NCBI RefSeq assembly: GCF_902779965.1
Contig: NZ_CACZDK010000024.1
Coordinates: forward strand, 1 to 52,393
Direction of reading: 5' to 3'
DNA length: 52,393 nucleotides
Origin: Fibrobacter succinogenes
GTDB taxonomy: Bacteria; Fibrobacterota; Fibrobacteria; Fibrobacterales; Fibrobacteraceae
Shown here: piece by piece, positions 24,657-32,969 of the stretch
Position numbering within the stretch: position 1 is the stretch's first letter
Layout: every line of letters starts with the position of its first letter
The notes under the pieces: generated by a model
Told to the model about the DNA's origin: nothing
What the model saw: only the letters and a program-made list of their open reading frames with translations
The model's database searches: none
Program-made: the position numbers and the translations under genes

Positions 24657-27026
24657 ATGCTTTCGATTCCGTCTTATTGGTATTTTGTCCCAGTGGCGGC
24701 GTTTATTGCTCTGGGAATGGCTCTCTTCTTTTATCGTTTTATGAAACGCGCCCCCGAGGGCAACGCGAAAATGAAGGAAATCGCCCATTATGTGCGTGTG
24801 GGAGCCTACGCTTACCTCAAAAAGCAATACCGGACGATATCGGTGGTCTTTGTAGTGCTGTTCGTTGTTTTTGTTGTTTTGGCGGCGCTAGGAATCCAAA
24901 ATCCGTTTGTGCCGATTGCGTTTTTGACCGGAGGCTTTTTCAGTGGCCTTTGCGGATTTTTGGGGATGAAGACTGCAACGTATGCGAGTTCCCGAACCGC
25001 GAATGGAGCCATGTCGAGCTTGAACCGCGGGCTTGTCATTGCTTTTAGAAGCGGCGCCGTGATGGGGCTTATCGTTGTGGGGTTTGGGCTTTTAGATATT
25101 TCGGCCTGGTTCTTTTTGCTCAATTACATTTACGACAACAATGTTTGGGGCTTTGGTGCCGACATTGCGTCTAAACTTTCGCTTGGCGCTTGGAATGCGG
25201 ACTTGGTTGCTAACGCCGAATGGGCCCATGCAAAAATGGTAGAAATTACGACGACCATGCTTACGTTTGGCATGGGCGCTTCGCTGCAGGCTTTGTTTGC
25301 TCGCGTGGGTGGCGGTATCTATACAAAGGCGGCGGATGTCGGTGCTGACCTCGTGGGTAAAGTCGAGGCGGGTATCCCGGAAGATGATCCGCGTAATCCG
25401 GCGACCATTGCAGATAACGTGGGCGACAATGTGGGCGATGTGGCTGGCATGGGCGCTGACCTTTATGAATCCTATTGCGGTTCCATTCTTTCGACCGCGG
25501 CGCTCGGGGCAGCACTCCCGATGGGCGGCTTGAAACTTGTGATTGCGCCGATGCTGGTGGCTGCAATCGGGATTGTCCTTTCTATCGTGGGAATCTTTGC
25601 TGTGCGTACGCGTGAAGACGCTACGACCAAGTCGTTGTTGCGCTCTCTTTTGACGGGAACGTTAGGCTCGTCGGTTCTTATTCTTTTGGCGCTTTTGGTG
25701 CTTGTCAAAATGGATTTTATTTCGATGGGCATATTTGGTTCCGTGCTCTCGGGTCTTGCGGCGGGGATTCTCATTGGGCAGTTTACGGAATATTTTACTT
25801 CGGACGCTTATGCGCCTACGCGCGGGATTGCAAATCAGGCGAGGCTTGGTGCTGCAACGACGATTATTGATGGAATTTCGGTAGGCATGTTTTCGACAGG
25901 GCTTCCGGTGGTGACCATCGTGGTGGGTATTGTCTGCGCGTTTGGCTGTGCTGGCGGTTTCAGCGATATGGCAATGGGACTTTACGGTGTCGGCTTTGCT
26001 GCGGTGGGCATGCTGAGTACGCTTGGCATAACGCTTGCAACAGATGCGTTCGGACCGATTGCCGATAATGCGGGTGGAAATGCCGAGATGGCGGGGCTTG
26101 CTCCCGAGGTGCGTGAACGTACCGATGAACTGGATATGCTCGGGAATACGACTGCTGCAACGGGCAAGGGTTTTGCCATTGGTTCTGCGGCTCTGACGGC
26201 TATGGCGCTTTTGGCATCGTATGTTGAAGAAGTGAAATTCTGGCTTGGGCATTTGGCGTCATCTGCAGAAGGTGTTTGGAAGGTCGGGTCCGTTGTTTTT
26301 GCGAACAGCGTAAACGATTTGGCGAATGCGCTTTCTGGTGTTGTGGGTGTGAAGTTCCTCGATGGTGGAACGCGTGCGATTGCTGAAAACGGCGATTTAG
26401 TTGGCATGGTTGCAAGTAAAGTAAGCTATGCGGACTTTATGCAAATTTATAATCTCAATTTGATGAACCCAATGCTATTGGGCGGGCTGTTTATTGGTGC
26501 GATGATGACATTTGTATTCTGCGCTTTGACCATCAAGGCAGTGGGGCGTGCTGCAAGTGCGATGGTCGAAGAAGTGCGTCGCCAGTTCCGCGAAATTCCG
26601 GGAATCATGTTTGGAACCGGGAAGCCTGATTACGCTCGTTGCGTTGAAATCTCGACGATGGGGGCGCAACATGAAATGGTGCTTCCTTCGATTTTAGCGG
26701 TGGTCGTGCCTGTGCTTGTTGGGCTTACGATGGGCGTTGCGGGCGTGTTTGGACTTTTGGCTGGAGGCCTTGCTTGTGGTTTTGCGCTCGCGACGATGCT
26801 CAACAATGCCGGTGGCGCCTGGGATAACGCAAAGAAGTTTGTCGAAAAAGGCAATTACGGTGGTAAGGGGTCTGATACGCACAAGTCTGCCGTTGTTGGC
26901 GATACTGTTGGCGATCCGTTCAAGGATACAGCTGGCCCTTCTCTCAACATCCTTATCAAACTCATGACCATGGTGAGTGTCGTGTTTGCTGGCGTTATCG
27001 TTGGCTTTGGGAACATGTTCTTTTAG
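24657..27026 (+). CDS. hppA: Membrane-bound ion-translocating pyrophosphatase, K+-dependent type
   Basis: The 789-residue protein hydrolyses pyrophosphate and pumps H+ or Na+ across the inner membrane. About 16 membrane segments are visible. The substrate site contains DVGADLVGKVEAGIPEDDPR and NPATIADNVGDNVGDVAGMG (about 235-270). The GNTTAATGKG motif near 496 has Ala where K+-independent enzymes have Lys, so a K+-dependent enzyme is expected. The C-terminal part has GGAWDNAKKFVE and HKSAVVGDTVGDPFKDTAGP. GAGG precedes the start. H+ versus Na+ specificity cannot be settled here. The stop codon TAG is part of the first heptad of the following tract. Confidence 0.96.
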   Translation: MLSIPSYWYFVPVAAFIALGMALFFYRFMKRAPEGNAKMKEIAHYVRVGAYAYLKKQYRTISVVFVVLFVVFVVLAALGIQNPFVPIAFLTGGFFSGLCGFLGMKTATYASSRTANGAMSSLNRGLVIAFRSGAVMGLIVVGFGLLDISAWFFLLNYIYDNNVWGFGADIASKLSLGAWNADLVANAEWAHAKMVEITTTMLTFGMGASLQALFARVGGGIYTKAADVGADLVGKVEAGIPEDDPRNPATIADNVGDNVGDVAGMGADLYESYCGSILSTAALGAALPMGGLKLVIAPMLVAAIGIVLSIVGIFAVRTREDATTKSLLRSLLTGTLGSSVLILLALLVLVKMDFISMGIFGSVLSGLAAGILIGQFTEYFTSDAYAPTRGIANQARLGAATTIIDGISVGMFSTGLPVVTIVVGIVCAFGCAGGFSDMAMGLYGVGFAAVGMLSTLGITLATDAFGPIADNAGGNAEMAGLAPEVRERTDELDMLGNTTAATGKGFAIGSAALTAMALLASYVEEVKFWLGHLASSAEGVWKVGSVVFANSVNDLANALSGVVGVKFLDGGTRAIAENGDLVGMVASKVSYADFMQIYNLNLMNPMLLGGLFIGAMMTFVFCALTIKAVGRAASAMVEEVRRQFREIPGIMFGTGKPDYARCVEISTMGAQHEMVLPSILAVVVPVLVGLTMGVAGVFGLLAGGLACGFALATMLNNAGGAWDNAKKFVEKGNYGGKGSDTHKSAVVGDTVGDPFKDTAGPSLNILIKLMTMVSVVFAGVIVGFGNMFF

Positions 27027-27057
27027 TCATTAGTTGTTAGTCATTGGTCGTTATGGC
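27023..27057 (+). repeat. Heptad-period tract starting inside the hppA stop codon
   Basis: TTAGTCA, TTAGTTG, TTAGTCA, TTGGTCG and TTATGGC follow one another. The TAG in the first unit is the hppA stop. The orientation is TTAG type, as expected after a gene end. Confidence 0.7.
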
Positions 27058-27110
27058 TTCGTTCATTAAATGATTACAGAACAACATCATGACGGGCTGA
27101 TGGTGATGTC

Positions 27111-27132
27111 ATGGCGGACTCGGATCCGCCAT
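27111..27132. repeat. Dispersed palindrome
   Basis: ATGGCGGA 27111-27118 pairs with TCCGCCAT 27125-27132, preceded by GTC and followed by CTTTT. It lies between the two heptad tracts of the hppA-rfbD spacer. Confidence 0.6.
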
Positions 27133-27166
27133 CTTTTGTGAACAAGCCAAGTCGCGAAGCGTCCTC

Positions 27167-27250
27167 AGTAACTAGTAACTTCTAACTTTTAAATTCTAAA
27201 CTCTAAGATCTAAGATCTAAGTTCTAAACTCTGCCATCTATTTACTATCT
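27167..27250 (+). repeat. Heptad-period tract upstream of the rfbD-like gene, 12 units
   Basis: AGTAACT twice, then TCTAACT, TTTAAAT, TCTAAAC, TCTAAGA twice, TCTAAGT, TCTAAAC, TCTGCCA, TCTATTT and ACTATCT. It ends 20 nt before the ATG, leaving room for the GAGG Shine-Dalgarno. Confidence 0.8.
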
Positions 27251-27270
27251 TTCCCGTTAGAGGTTTTTCT

Positions 27271-28191
27271 ATGAAAGTTTTAGTGACGGGTGTCGGTGGC
27301 CAGCTGGGTCACGATGTGATGAATGAACTTGCAAAGCGCGGATACGAAGGGGTCGGTAGCGATATTGCTCCAGCGTATTCTGGAGTTGCCGATGGAAGCG
27401 CTGTTACGACTATGCCGTATGTGCCCATGGATATTACGAATGCCGCTGCCGTTGCTGAAACAATCAAGAACGTTAAGCCGGATGTGATTGTGCATTGCGC
27501 TGCTTGGACTGCCGTGGACCTTGCCGAAGACGAAGACAAAAAAGCGAAGGTCTTTGCAATCAACGCCGAAGGAACCGAAAACATCGCTCGCGTTGCAAAA
27601 GAAATCGAAGCGAAGATGGTTTACATCAGTACAGACTACGTGTTTAATGGTCGTGGCACAGCGCCGTGGAAACCGGATTGCAAAGATTACGAGCCGCTCA
27701 ACGTTTATGGCGAATCCAAGCTCAAGGGCGAACTCGCTGTTAGTGGAACTCTCGAAAAGTATTTCATTGTGCGCATTGCTTGGGTGTTCGGCCTCAACGG
27801 CAAGAACTTCATCAAGACGATGCTTAAGGTGGGTGAGTCTCACGATACCGTTCGCGTTGTGTACGATCAAATTGGAACGCCGACTTACACGCTCGACTTG
27901 AGCCGTCTCCTCGTGGATATGATTGAAACGGACAAGTACGGCTATTATCACGCTACGAATGAAGGTGGATTTATCAGCTGGTACGAATTCACCAAGGAAA
28001 TCTACAAGCAGGCTGGCCTCCCGACGAAGGTGTTGCCGGTGACGACGGCGGAATACGGGCTTTCTAAAGCCGCACGTCCGTTCAATAGCCGTTTGGACAA
28101 GAGCAAGCTTGTGGAAGCAGGCTTTAAGCCGCTCCCGACATGGCAAGATGCCCTTGGCCGTTACCTCAAGGAAATTGGGGTTATTGCTTAA
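27271..28191 (+). CDS. rfbD: dTDP-4-dehydrorhamnose reductase
   Basis: The 306-residue short-chain reductase catalyses the last step of dTDP-L-rhamnose synthesis. VTGVGGQLGHDVMNEL is the nucleotide-binding loop, HCAAWTAVDLAEDE and INAEGTENIARVAKE follow, YISTDYVFNG gives the catalytic Thr, and YGESKLKGE gives the Tyr and Lys. RIAWVFG and the C-terminal RPFNSRLDKSKL with WQDALGRYL are also typical. GAGG precedes the ATG. No rfbABC genes are near, so the assignment rests on sequence alone. Confidence 0.92.
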   Translation: MKVLVTGVGGQLGHDVMNELAKRGYEGVGSDIAPAYSGVADGSAVTTMPYVPMDITNAAAVAETIKNVKPDVIVHCAAWTAVDLAEDEDKKAKVFAINAEGTENIARVAKEIEAKMVYISTDYVFNGRGTAPWKPDCKDYEPLNVYGESKLKGELAVSGTLEKYFIVRIAWVFGLNGKNFIKTMLKVGESHDTVRVVYDQIGTPTYTLDLSRLLVDMIETDKYGYYHATNEGGFISWYEFTKEIYKQAGLPTKVLPVTTAEYGLSKAARPFNSRLDKSKLVEAGFKPLPTWQDALGRYLKEIGVIA

Positions 28192-28271
28192 CGCTTTGGT
28201 TTTAGTGCCGGAGGTGGCGGCTATAACACAAGATGCCATGACGGTGCGTGTATGGCATGCTACGATTTGTC

Positions 28272-28291
28272 ATCCTCGCGATGGCGAGGAT
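28272..28291. repeat. Dispersed palindrome between converging genes
   Basis: ATCCTCGC 28272-28279, loop GATG, GCGAGGAT 28284-28291, preceded by GTC and followed by CC. It lies just before the mqnE stop and may act as a shared terminator-like hairpin. Confidence 0.6.
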
Positions 28292-28301
28292 CCATTAAGT
28301 T

Positions 28302-29342
28302 CTACGAGAATTTTTCGTACAAGGCGTCTCGTTCCACAGGAACGAGGCCTTCTTTTGTTATAAGGCTCTTCATGCGTTCTGGGCTCATGCCCACGGGAAC
28401 CGTGGCGCCTGCGGCATGCGTAATCTTTTCTTCGATAATCGTACCGTCCAAATCCGATGCACCGGCGTGGAGAGCCTTCATGGCAGTTTCGATGCCCATT
28501 TGAATCCAGTATGCCTTGATGTGTGGGAAGTTGTCTAAGAACAAACGAGAAACGGCGACCGTGCGCAATATGTCTTCTTCACTTGTGATGTTCGGAACAA
28601 TTTGATGGAGCGCGTTGTGTTCCGGGTGGTATACGAGCGGAATGAACGCAAAAAATCCCGGAGCTTCGTCTTGCAAGTCGCGGAGCATCTTCATGTGCGC
28701 AATGCGGTCTTCGATCTTTTCGATATGCCCGAACAGCATTGTTGCATTTGTTGGAATTCCGAGCTTGTGTGCTGCACGATGAACGTCAAGCCATTCTTCG
28801 CCGGTTTCCTTGCCCGGACAAATCTTGTCGCGTACACTTTGTACTAAAATTTCGGCACCGCCACCGGGGAGCGCGTCAAGCCCTGCGTCCTTGAGCGTTG
28901 CCATAATCTGTTCGGGCGTTTGCTTGGAAATTTTGGCGAAGTGGCAAATTTCAACGGCCGTAAAAGCTTTCAAATTTGCAGACGGAAATTCCTTGCGGAG
29001 CTTGCGCAACATTTCGATGTAGTAATCGAATGGATGATCCGGGTGCAGGCCTCCAACGATATGCAACTCGCGGGCGCCTTTGCTAATCGCTTCGGCGGCC
29101 TTGTCGCGGATGGTTTCGTAATTCCAGTCGTAAGCGGTCGGGCTATCTTTTTTAATGCGGCTGAAGGCACAGAATTTGCAGTGCAGAACGCACACGTTTG
29201 TGTAGTTGATTTGGCGATTGTTCACCCAATAAACGGACTTGCCGTGGCGTGCTTCTTTTTCGGCATTCGCGCGTGCGCAAAGTTCATCGAGCGGTGCGTT
29301 CAAAAATAAATCGAGAGCTTCTTGTTCTGTAAGGCGAGACAT
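28302..29342 (-). CDS. mqnE: Aminodeoxyfutalosine synthase, radical SAM
   Basis: MqnE joins enolpyruvyl-benzoate and S-adenosylmethionine in the futalosine pathway to menaquinone. The [4Fe-4S] cluster cysteines are C51, C55 and C58 in CVLHCKFCAF. ELHIVGGLHPD, FTAVEICHFAK, GLDALPGGGAEIL and TNATMLFGHIE are conserved in the MqnE/CofH group, and the 346-residue length fits MqnE. The gene stands alone, with no other mqn genes visible. A TATATT box (29354-29349) lies 6 nt before the ATG, so the mRNA may be leaderless. Confidence 0.93.
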   Translation of the reverse strand: MSRLTEQEALDLFLNAPLDELCARANAEKEARHGKSVYWVNNRQINYTNVCVLHCKFCAFSRIKKDSPTAYDWNYETIRDKAAEAISKGARELHIVGGLHPDHPFDYYIEMLRKLRKEFPSANLKAFTAVEICHFAKISKQTPEQIMATLKDAGLDALPGGGAEILVQSVRDKICPGKETGEEWLDVHRAAHKLGIPTNATMLFGHIEKIEDRIAHMKMLRDLQDEAPGFFAFIPLVYHPEHNALHQIVPNITSEEDILRTVAVSRLFLDNFPHIKAYWIQMGIETAMKALHAGASDLDGTIIEEKITHAAGATVPVGMSPERMKSLITKEGLVPVERDALYEKFS

Positions 29343-29350
29343 GCGATAAA

Positions 29351-29406
29351 TATAGTTATTAGTGGCTAGTGATTAGTAGGAAGTAGGCAGTAGGAAGTAG
29401 GAAGGA
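29351..29406 (-). repeat. Heptad-period tract upstream of mqnE
   Basis: On the plus strand TATAGTT, ATTAGTG, GCTAGTG, ATTAGTA, GGAAGTA, GGCAGTA, GGAAGTA and GGAAGGA follow in phase. In the sense of mqnE this is the CTAA/CTAC orientation that precedes gene starts. Its first unit contains the mqnE -10 box. Confidence 0.75.
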
Positions 29407-29440
29407 GACGGTGGGCGGAATAATATCATTGCGCAAGCGT

Positions 29441-29630
29441 GTTCCTGCATCTCTCGGCTCTGATGTCGTTTCTCTTCGAGGCTTGACCTGTTCGCCTCGG
29501 ATATAGGAACATGTAAATATGTTCCTGCATCTCTCGGCTCTGATGTCGTTTCTCTTCGAGGCTTGACCTGTTCGCCTCGGATATAGGAACATATAAATAT
29601 GTTCCTGCATCTCTCGGCTCTGATGTCATT
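29441..29630. repeat. 80-bp tandem repeat, 2.4 copies
   Basis: Units 29441-29520 and 29521-29600 differ at one position (ATGTAAATAT versus ATATAAATAT), and a third partial unit runs 29601-29630. Each unit contains CGAGGC...GCCTCG and begins with GTTCC and ends near GGAACAT, so adjacent units create AGGAACAT-N6-ATGTTCCT palindromes. Since 80 is not a multiple of 3, the open frames across it are artefacts. The rest of the 29343-29799 spacer holds the heptad tract and a decayed GTCATTCTCGAC-type palindrome; no gene is visible. Confidence 0.85.
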
Positions 29631-29770
29631 CTTGACTTTGTCATTCTCGACCGAAGGGAGGGAATTCATACAATTTATTTAAAGCAACAATCCAAGCTGA
29701 AGGATCTAGAGCAATATTCTAGTAGCTATAAACTAGCCCGAAGGGCCAAGTAATATGCATAAAACAAAAA

Positions 29771-29797
29771 AAACGCAGATTAAAATCTGCGTTTTTT
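29771..29797 (-). terminator. Terminator of the initiator tRNA gene
   Basis: AACGCAGAT and ATCTGCGTT form a 9-bp stem with loop TAAA. On the minus strand it is followed by a T-rich run (plus-strand A tract 29761-29770). Confidence 0.75.
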
Positions 29798-29799
29798 AG

Positions 29800-29873
<74 letters not shown>

Positions 29874-29887
29874 TCGAGGTTGTCCCA

Positions 29888-29916
29888 TATATAGAAAATA
29901 ATAATAGATTTGGCAA
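29888..29916 (-). promoter_or_regulatory. Promoter of the initiator tRNA gene
   Basis: On the minus strand TTGCCA (29916-29911), a 17-nt spacer and TATATA (29893-29888) place the start about 8 nt before the mature tRNA end. Confidence 0.6.
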
Positions 29917-29999
29917 GAGTCAATAGCCGATTAAACGTTGGAGTAAGTTTTTTTTATGCTTTTTTCGCTTGATTTCGGCAAAATAGCAATCCAATTCTA

Positions 30000-31160
30000 T
30001 TACACGAACTTTTTCAAAATGTGTTTGCTGGCGTAGAAATAATCAATTCCGCTGATGAGTGTAATGGCTGTTATGATGCCCATCACAACGACAGGAAATT
30101 TCGGCCAAATATTTTCGAAACCTGGAATCAATGCACGCACCGGATCGATGGCTCCAAGGAGAATGGCGACAATGCCAATGCCTTGCAATGCCGTTTTCCA
30201 TTTGCCACTGCGGCGTGCAGGCATAATCAGCCCTTCGCTTGCAGCAAGCGTGCGGAGCGTTTCCACGCTAGATTCACGGAAGTAAATCAAGGCGACCATC
30301 CACACCGAAGCGTAACCTGTTGCAATAAAGCACATGAAAATTGTCATGTTCGAAATCTTGTCGCTGAACGGATCGAGGTATTTGCCGAGCGTGCTCACTT
30401 CGCCCATGGATCGTGCGAGCTTGCCGTCTAGGTAATCGGTAAGCATAAATCCAAGCACCATCACGAGCGCGAGTACTTTAAAGACAATACTGTTGTTGCT
30501 GTAATCCAAATCGTTGTCGTAGAAGAACACCCAAAGGAAAAACGGAGTGAGCACAATGCGGCTCATGGTGAGTTGGCTTGCAATCGAAAGCGGTTTGCGG
30601 TGTGCGGGGTCGCGGTAATACCAGTATGCGTATGCAGCGGTAGAGGCGGCGATGAGCAAAATGGAAACGACCATCATAATTTGTTGTAGATTTTCGATGT
30701 TCAACAAATAGACGCCCATCGTGATTGTTACGGAGAGATTCGCGAGTTTACTCCAGCGGCGTTTGCGGGGGAGTTGTTTCCCTTCGCGTAGCACTCCAAG
30801 CGAAAATAACGTGTGCGCGATAAGTCGCCCGAGCAAAACGGCGCAACCGACACCCAAAATTTTTTCAACACTTTCGTTTTGGAGAAGGTCGCGGGCAAAA
30901 ATGCTAGCCATCACGATAAACTGTAAAAATCCGTCAATCGCGTTGAGCCAAAGTCTGTAGTAGGGCTTTTCGATTTCCTGGCTTTTCAACTGGAATAGGT
31001 TGACCCATCCCATGATAAGTGCTATACCCACGAAAGAGCAGGCCATCGTTGTCCATCCTTCCCAGATGAATACGATGACGCAGATAAAGACGAGTGCACG
31101 CAAGATACTCCAAATGCGTGAACGCAAACGAACATCAGATGCATTTTCTGGTTCTGTCAT
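30000..31160 (-). CDS. CDP-alcohol phosphatidyltransferase (PgsA-like) with N-terminal extension
   Basis: The 386-residue inner-membrane enzyme carries the CDP-alcohol transferase motif D-G-x2-A-R-x8-G-x3-D-x3-D (DGKLAR to DPFSD, near 246-267). The likely product is phosphatidylglycerophosphate or a related phospholipid. Typical PgsA proteins have about 180-200 residues and correspond to the C-terminal half here. The N-terminal 190 residues add about five or six hydrophobic segments of unknown role. The ATG overlaps the recN stop by 4 nt (31157-31160), so translation is coupled to recN. Plain pgsA is not certain because the head-group substrate cannot be read. Confidence 0.85.
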   Translation of the reverse strand: MTEPENASDVRLRSRIWSILRALVFICVIVFIWEGWTTMACSFVGIALIMGWVNLFQLKSQEIEKPYYRLWLNAIDGFLQFIVMASIFARDLLQNESVEKILGVGCAVLLGRLIAHTLFSLGVLREGKQLPRKRRWSKLANLSVTITMGVYLLNIENLQQIMMVVSILLIAASTAAYAYWYYRDPAHRKPLSIASQLTMSRIVLTPFFLWVFFYDNDLDYSNNSIVFKVLALVMVLGFMLTDYLDGKLARSMGEVSTLGKYLDPFSDKISNMTIFMCFIATGYASVWMVALIYFRESSVETLRTLAASEGLIMPARRSGKWKTALQGIGIVAILLGAIDPVRALIPGFENIWPKFPVVVMGIITAITLISGIDYFYASKHILKKFV

Positions 31161-32806
31161 AAATTATTCTCCAACAACTGCTTTGCATGAGTGCGGACTG
31201 TTTCTGAAGATCCACCTAACATTCTAGCAATTTCTTCGATACGCCCGTTCTTGTCGAGATCAATAATGGACGTAAAAGTCCTTCCATCGACTTCTTTCTT
31301 GCTCACTGCGAGTTGATTTTCGGCGCGACTGGCCACTTGATGCAAGTGGGTGATGGTGAGCACTTGGTGATGCTTGCCCAATTTCCGCAAGGCTTCGCCA
31401 ATGCTGTTGCCTGTTTCGCCCGAAATTCCAGAATCGACTTCGTCGAAAATGAGCAGCGGAACTTTGTCGAGTTCGGCCATGACGCTCTTGATGGCGAGCA
31501 GCACACGGCTGAGTTCGCCGCCGGACACGGCCTTTTGCAAAGACTTTTCGCCTTCGCCCGGGTTTGGTGCAAGCAAAAATTCAATGCGGTCGAAACCGTT
31601 GGACGCGGGCGCCTGTTCAGTGATGCTGGTAGAGAATTTTGCTTTTGGCATGCCAAGGCTATGCAAAATTTCTTGCACGGCGGAGTCGAACCGAAGTGCG
31701 GCTTCACGGCGCTTTTCGGTGAGGCTCGCGGCGAGACGAACTGTTTCAGCCTTGTGCGCATCGGCTTTACGCTTGAGTTCTTCGATGTCTGCATCGAGAT
31801 TTTCGAGGCTGTCGAGTTCCTGCTTACGTTGTTCGGTAAGCGCGATAAGCCCTGCGACATCGGTGCGGTACTTGCGCTTGAGCTTTTGAATGAGCGCGAT
31901 TCGGGAATTGGCCCGGTCGATTTCGACGGGGCTCATGGACTTTGCCGGGCGGAGCCTTTGCAAATCCTTGCAGATTCCCTCGAACGGGTCCGCCACTTCG
32001 AGGAGGGCGTTCAAGTCTTCTTCGTAATGTGGAATCTTTTGGGCGAGGGAACGCAATTTGTACTGAAGGTTCTGGACCTGTTCGAGAATGCCGTTATCGT
32101 AACCGATGAGCGCTTGAATTTCGTTCAGCAGATTATGTTCAGCTTCGCTCTTGCTTGCAATGTTGACTTTTTCTTCAAGCTCTTCTTCTTCGCCATCGCG
32201 GAGCGCAGCCTTTGAAAGTTCTTCGTACTGGAACTTCAAAAAATCTTTTTGTTGAGCAAGGTCTTTGGCGTGAGCTTCTGTTTGCTGGATTTTTGCAAGA
32301 ACATCATTCCAAACGTTATAGCTCTTTGTATAGTTTGTAAGCAACTCGCCGTTGCCCGCATATTCGTCGAGCATTTTAGCATGTGTGCGGATGTCGCGTA
32401 ACAAAAGCTGTTCGCTCTGGCCATGCATCTGGATGAGCGATTCGCCAAGTTCTTGCAAGTCCGAGAGACTTACCACAGAACCGTTTACGCGGGCGCGCCC
32501 TTTTCCGTTTTCTAAAATCTCGCGGCGAATAATGAGCTCGTCGTCATCATCGAGTTCAAGTCTTGCGAGTATCTGCTTGACTTCGGGATCGTTACTGATA
32601 TCGAACGTTCCTTCGACGACTGCTTTTTCTTCGCCCGTGCGGACCATGGACGCTTGCGATTTGTCTCCGCAAACCATGCGGAGCGCTTTCATAAGAACGG
32701 ATTTGCCTGCGCCAGTTTCACCAGTAATAGCAGTAAAGCCCCCGTGGAAGGGAACCGTTGCCTCCGCTATCAATGTGAATCCGTTAATTGTAAGTTGCTT
32801 TAACAT
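31157..32806 (-). CDS. recN: DNA repair protein RecN
   Basis: RecN is an SMC-like ATPase that acts early in double-strand break repair. The 549 residues match the family. Walker A TGETGAGKS is at 28-36, a long coiled-coil centre runs from about 150 to 370, and the C-terminal lobe carries the signature SGGELSRVLLAIKS, Walker B LLIFDEVDSGISG and ITHLHQVAS. It is the first gene of a recN-pgsA-like pair. Upstream lies a heptad tract (32834-32868) rather than a recognisable LexA-type box. Confidence 0.96.
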   Translation of the reverse strand: MLKQLTINGFTLIAEATVPFHGGFTAITGETGAGKSVLMKALRMVCGDKSQASMVRTGEEKAVVEGTFDISNDPEVKQILARLELDDDDELIIRREILENGKGRARVNGSVVSLSDLQELGESLIQMHGQSEQLLLRDIRTHAKMLDEYAGNGELLTNYTKSYNVWNDVLAKIQQTEAHAKDLAQQKDFLKFQYEELSKAALRDGEEEELEEKVNIASKSEAEHNLLNEIQALIGYDNGILEQVQNLQYKLRSLAQKIPHYEEDLNALLEVADPFEGICKDLQRLRPAKSMSPVEIDRANSRIALIQKLKRKYRTDVAGLIALTEQRKQELDSLENLDADIEELKRKADAHKAETVRLAASLTEKRREAALRFDSAVQEILHSLGMPKAKFSTSITEQAPASNGFDRIEFLLAPNPGEGEKSLQKAVSGGELSRVLLAIKSVMAELDKVPLLIFDEVDSGISGETGNSIGEALRKLGKHHQVLTITHLHQVASRAENQLAVSKKEVDGRTFTSIIDLDKNGRIEEIARMLGGSSETVRTHAKQLLENNL

Positions 32807-32833
32807 ACTAGATAAATTAGCAAAAGAATGTGC

Positions 32834-32868
32834 TTGGTTTTAGGTTATAGGTTGTAGGTTTTAGGAAA
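32834..32868 (-). repeat. Heptad-period tract upstream of recN
   Basis: The plus strand reads TTGGTTT, TAGGTTA, TAGGTTG, TAGGTTT, TAGGAAA. In the sense of recN this is the CCTAAAA/CCTACAA type expected before a start. Confidence 0.75.
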
Positions 32869-32924
32869 AGAATCACGTGCTTTGCACGTCTTAAAAAGGT
32901 GGCTACGCCACGATTTTTTTCTAC

Positions 32925-32969
32925 CTATCACCTAATCCCTATCACCTAATCCCTATCACCTAATCCCTA
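32925..32969 (+). repeat. 14-bp tandem repeat (two heptads) abutting the trmB stop codon
   Basis: Three perfect copies of CTATCACCTAATCC (32925-32966) end with CTA 32967-32969, which is the complement of the trmB stop codon TAG. Confidence 0.85.

Noticed and set aside
29441-29630. Possible CRISPR array
   Set aside because: The 80-bp units are directly adjacent without unique spacers, and no cas gene is near.
29359-29669. Short proteins encoded by the 80-bp repeat in three frames
   Set aside because: The frames overlap each other in the same tandem repeat and merely reflect that 80 is not a multiple of 3.
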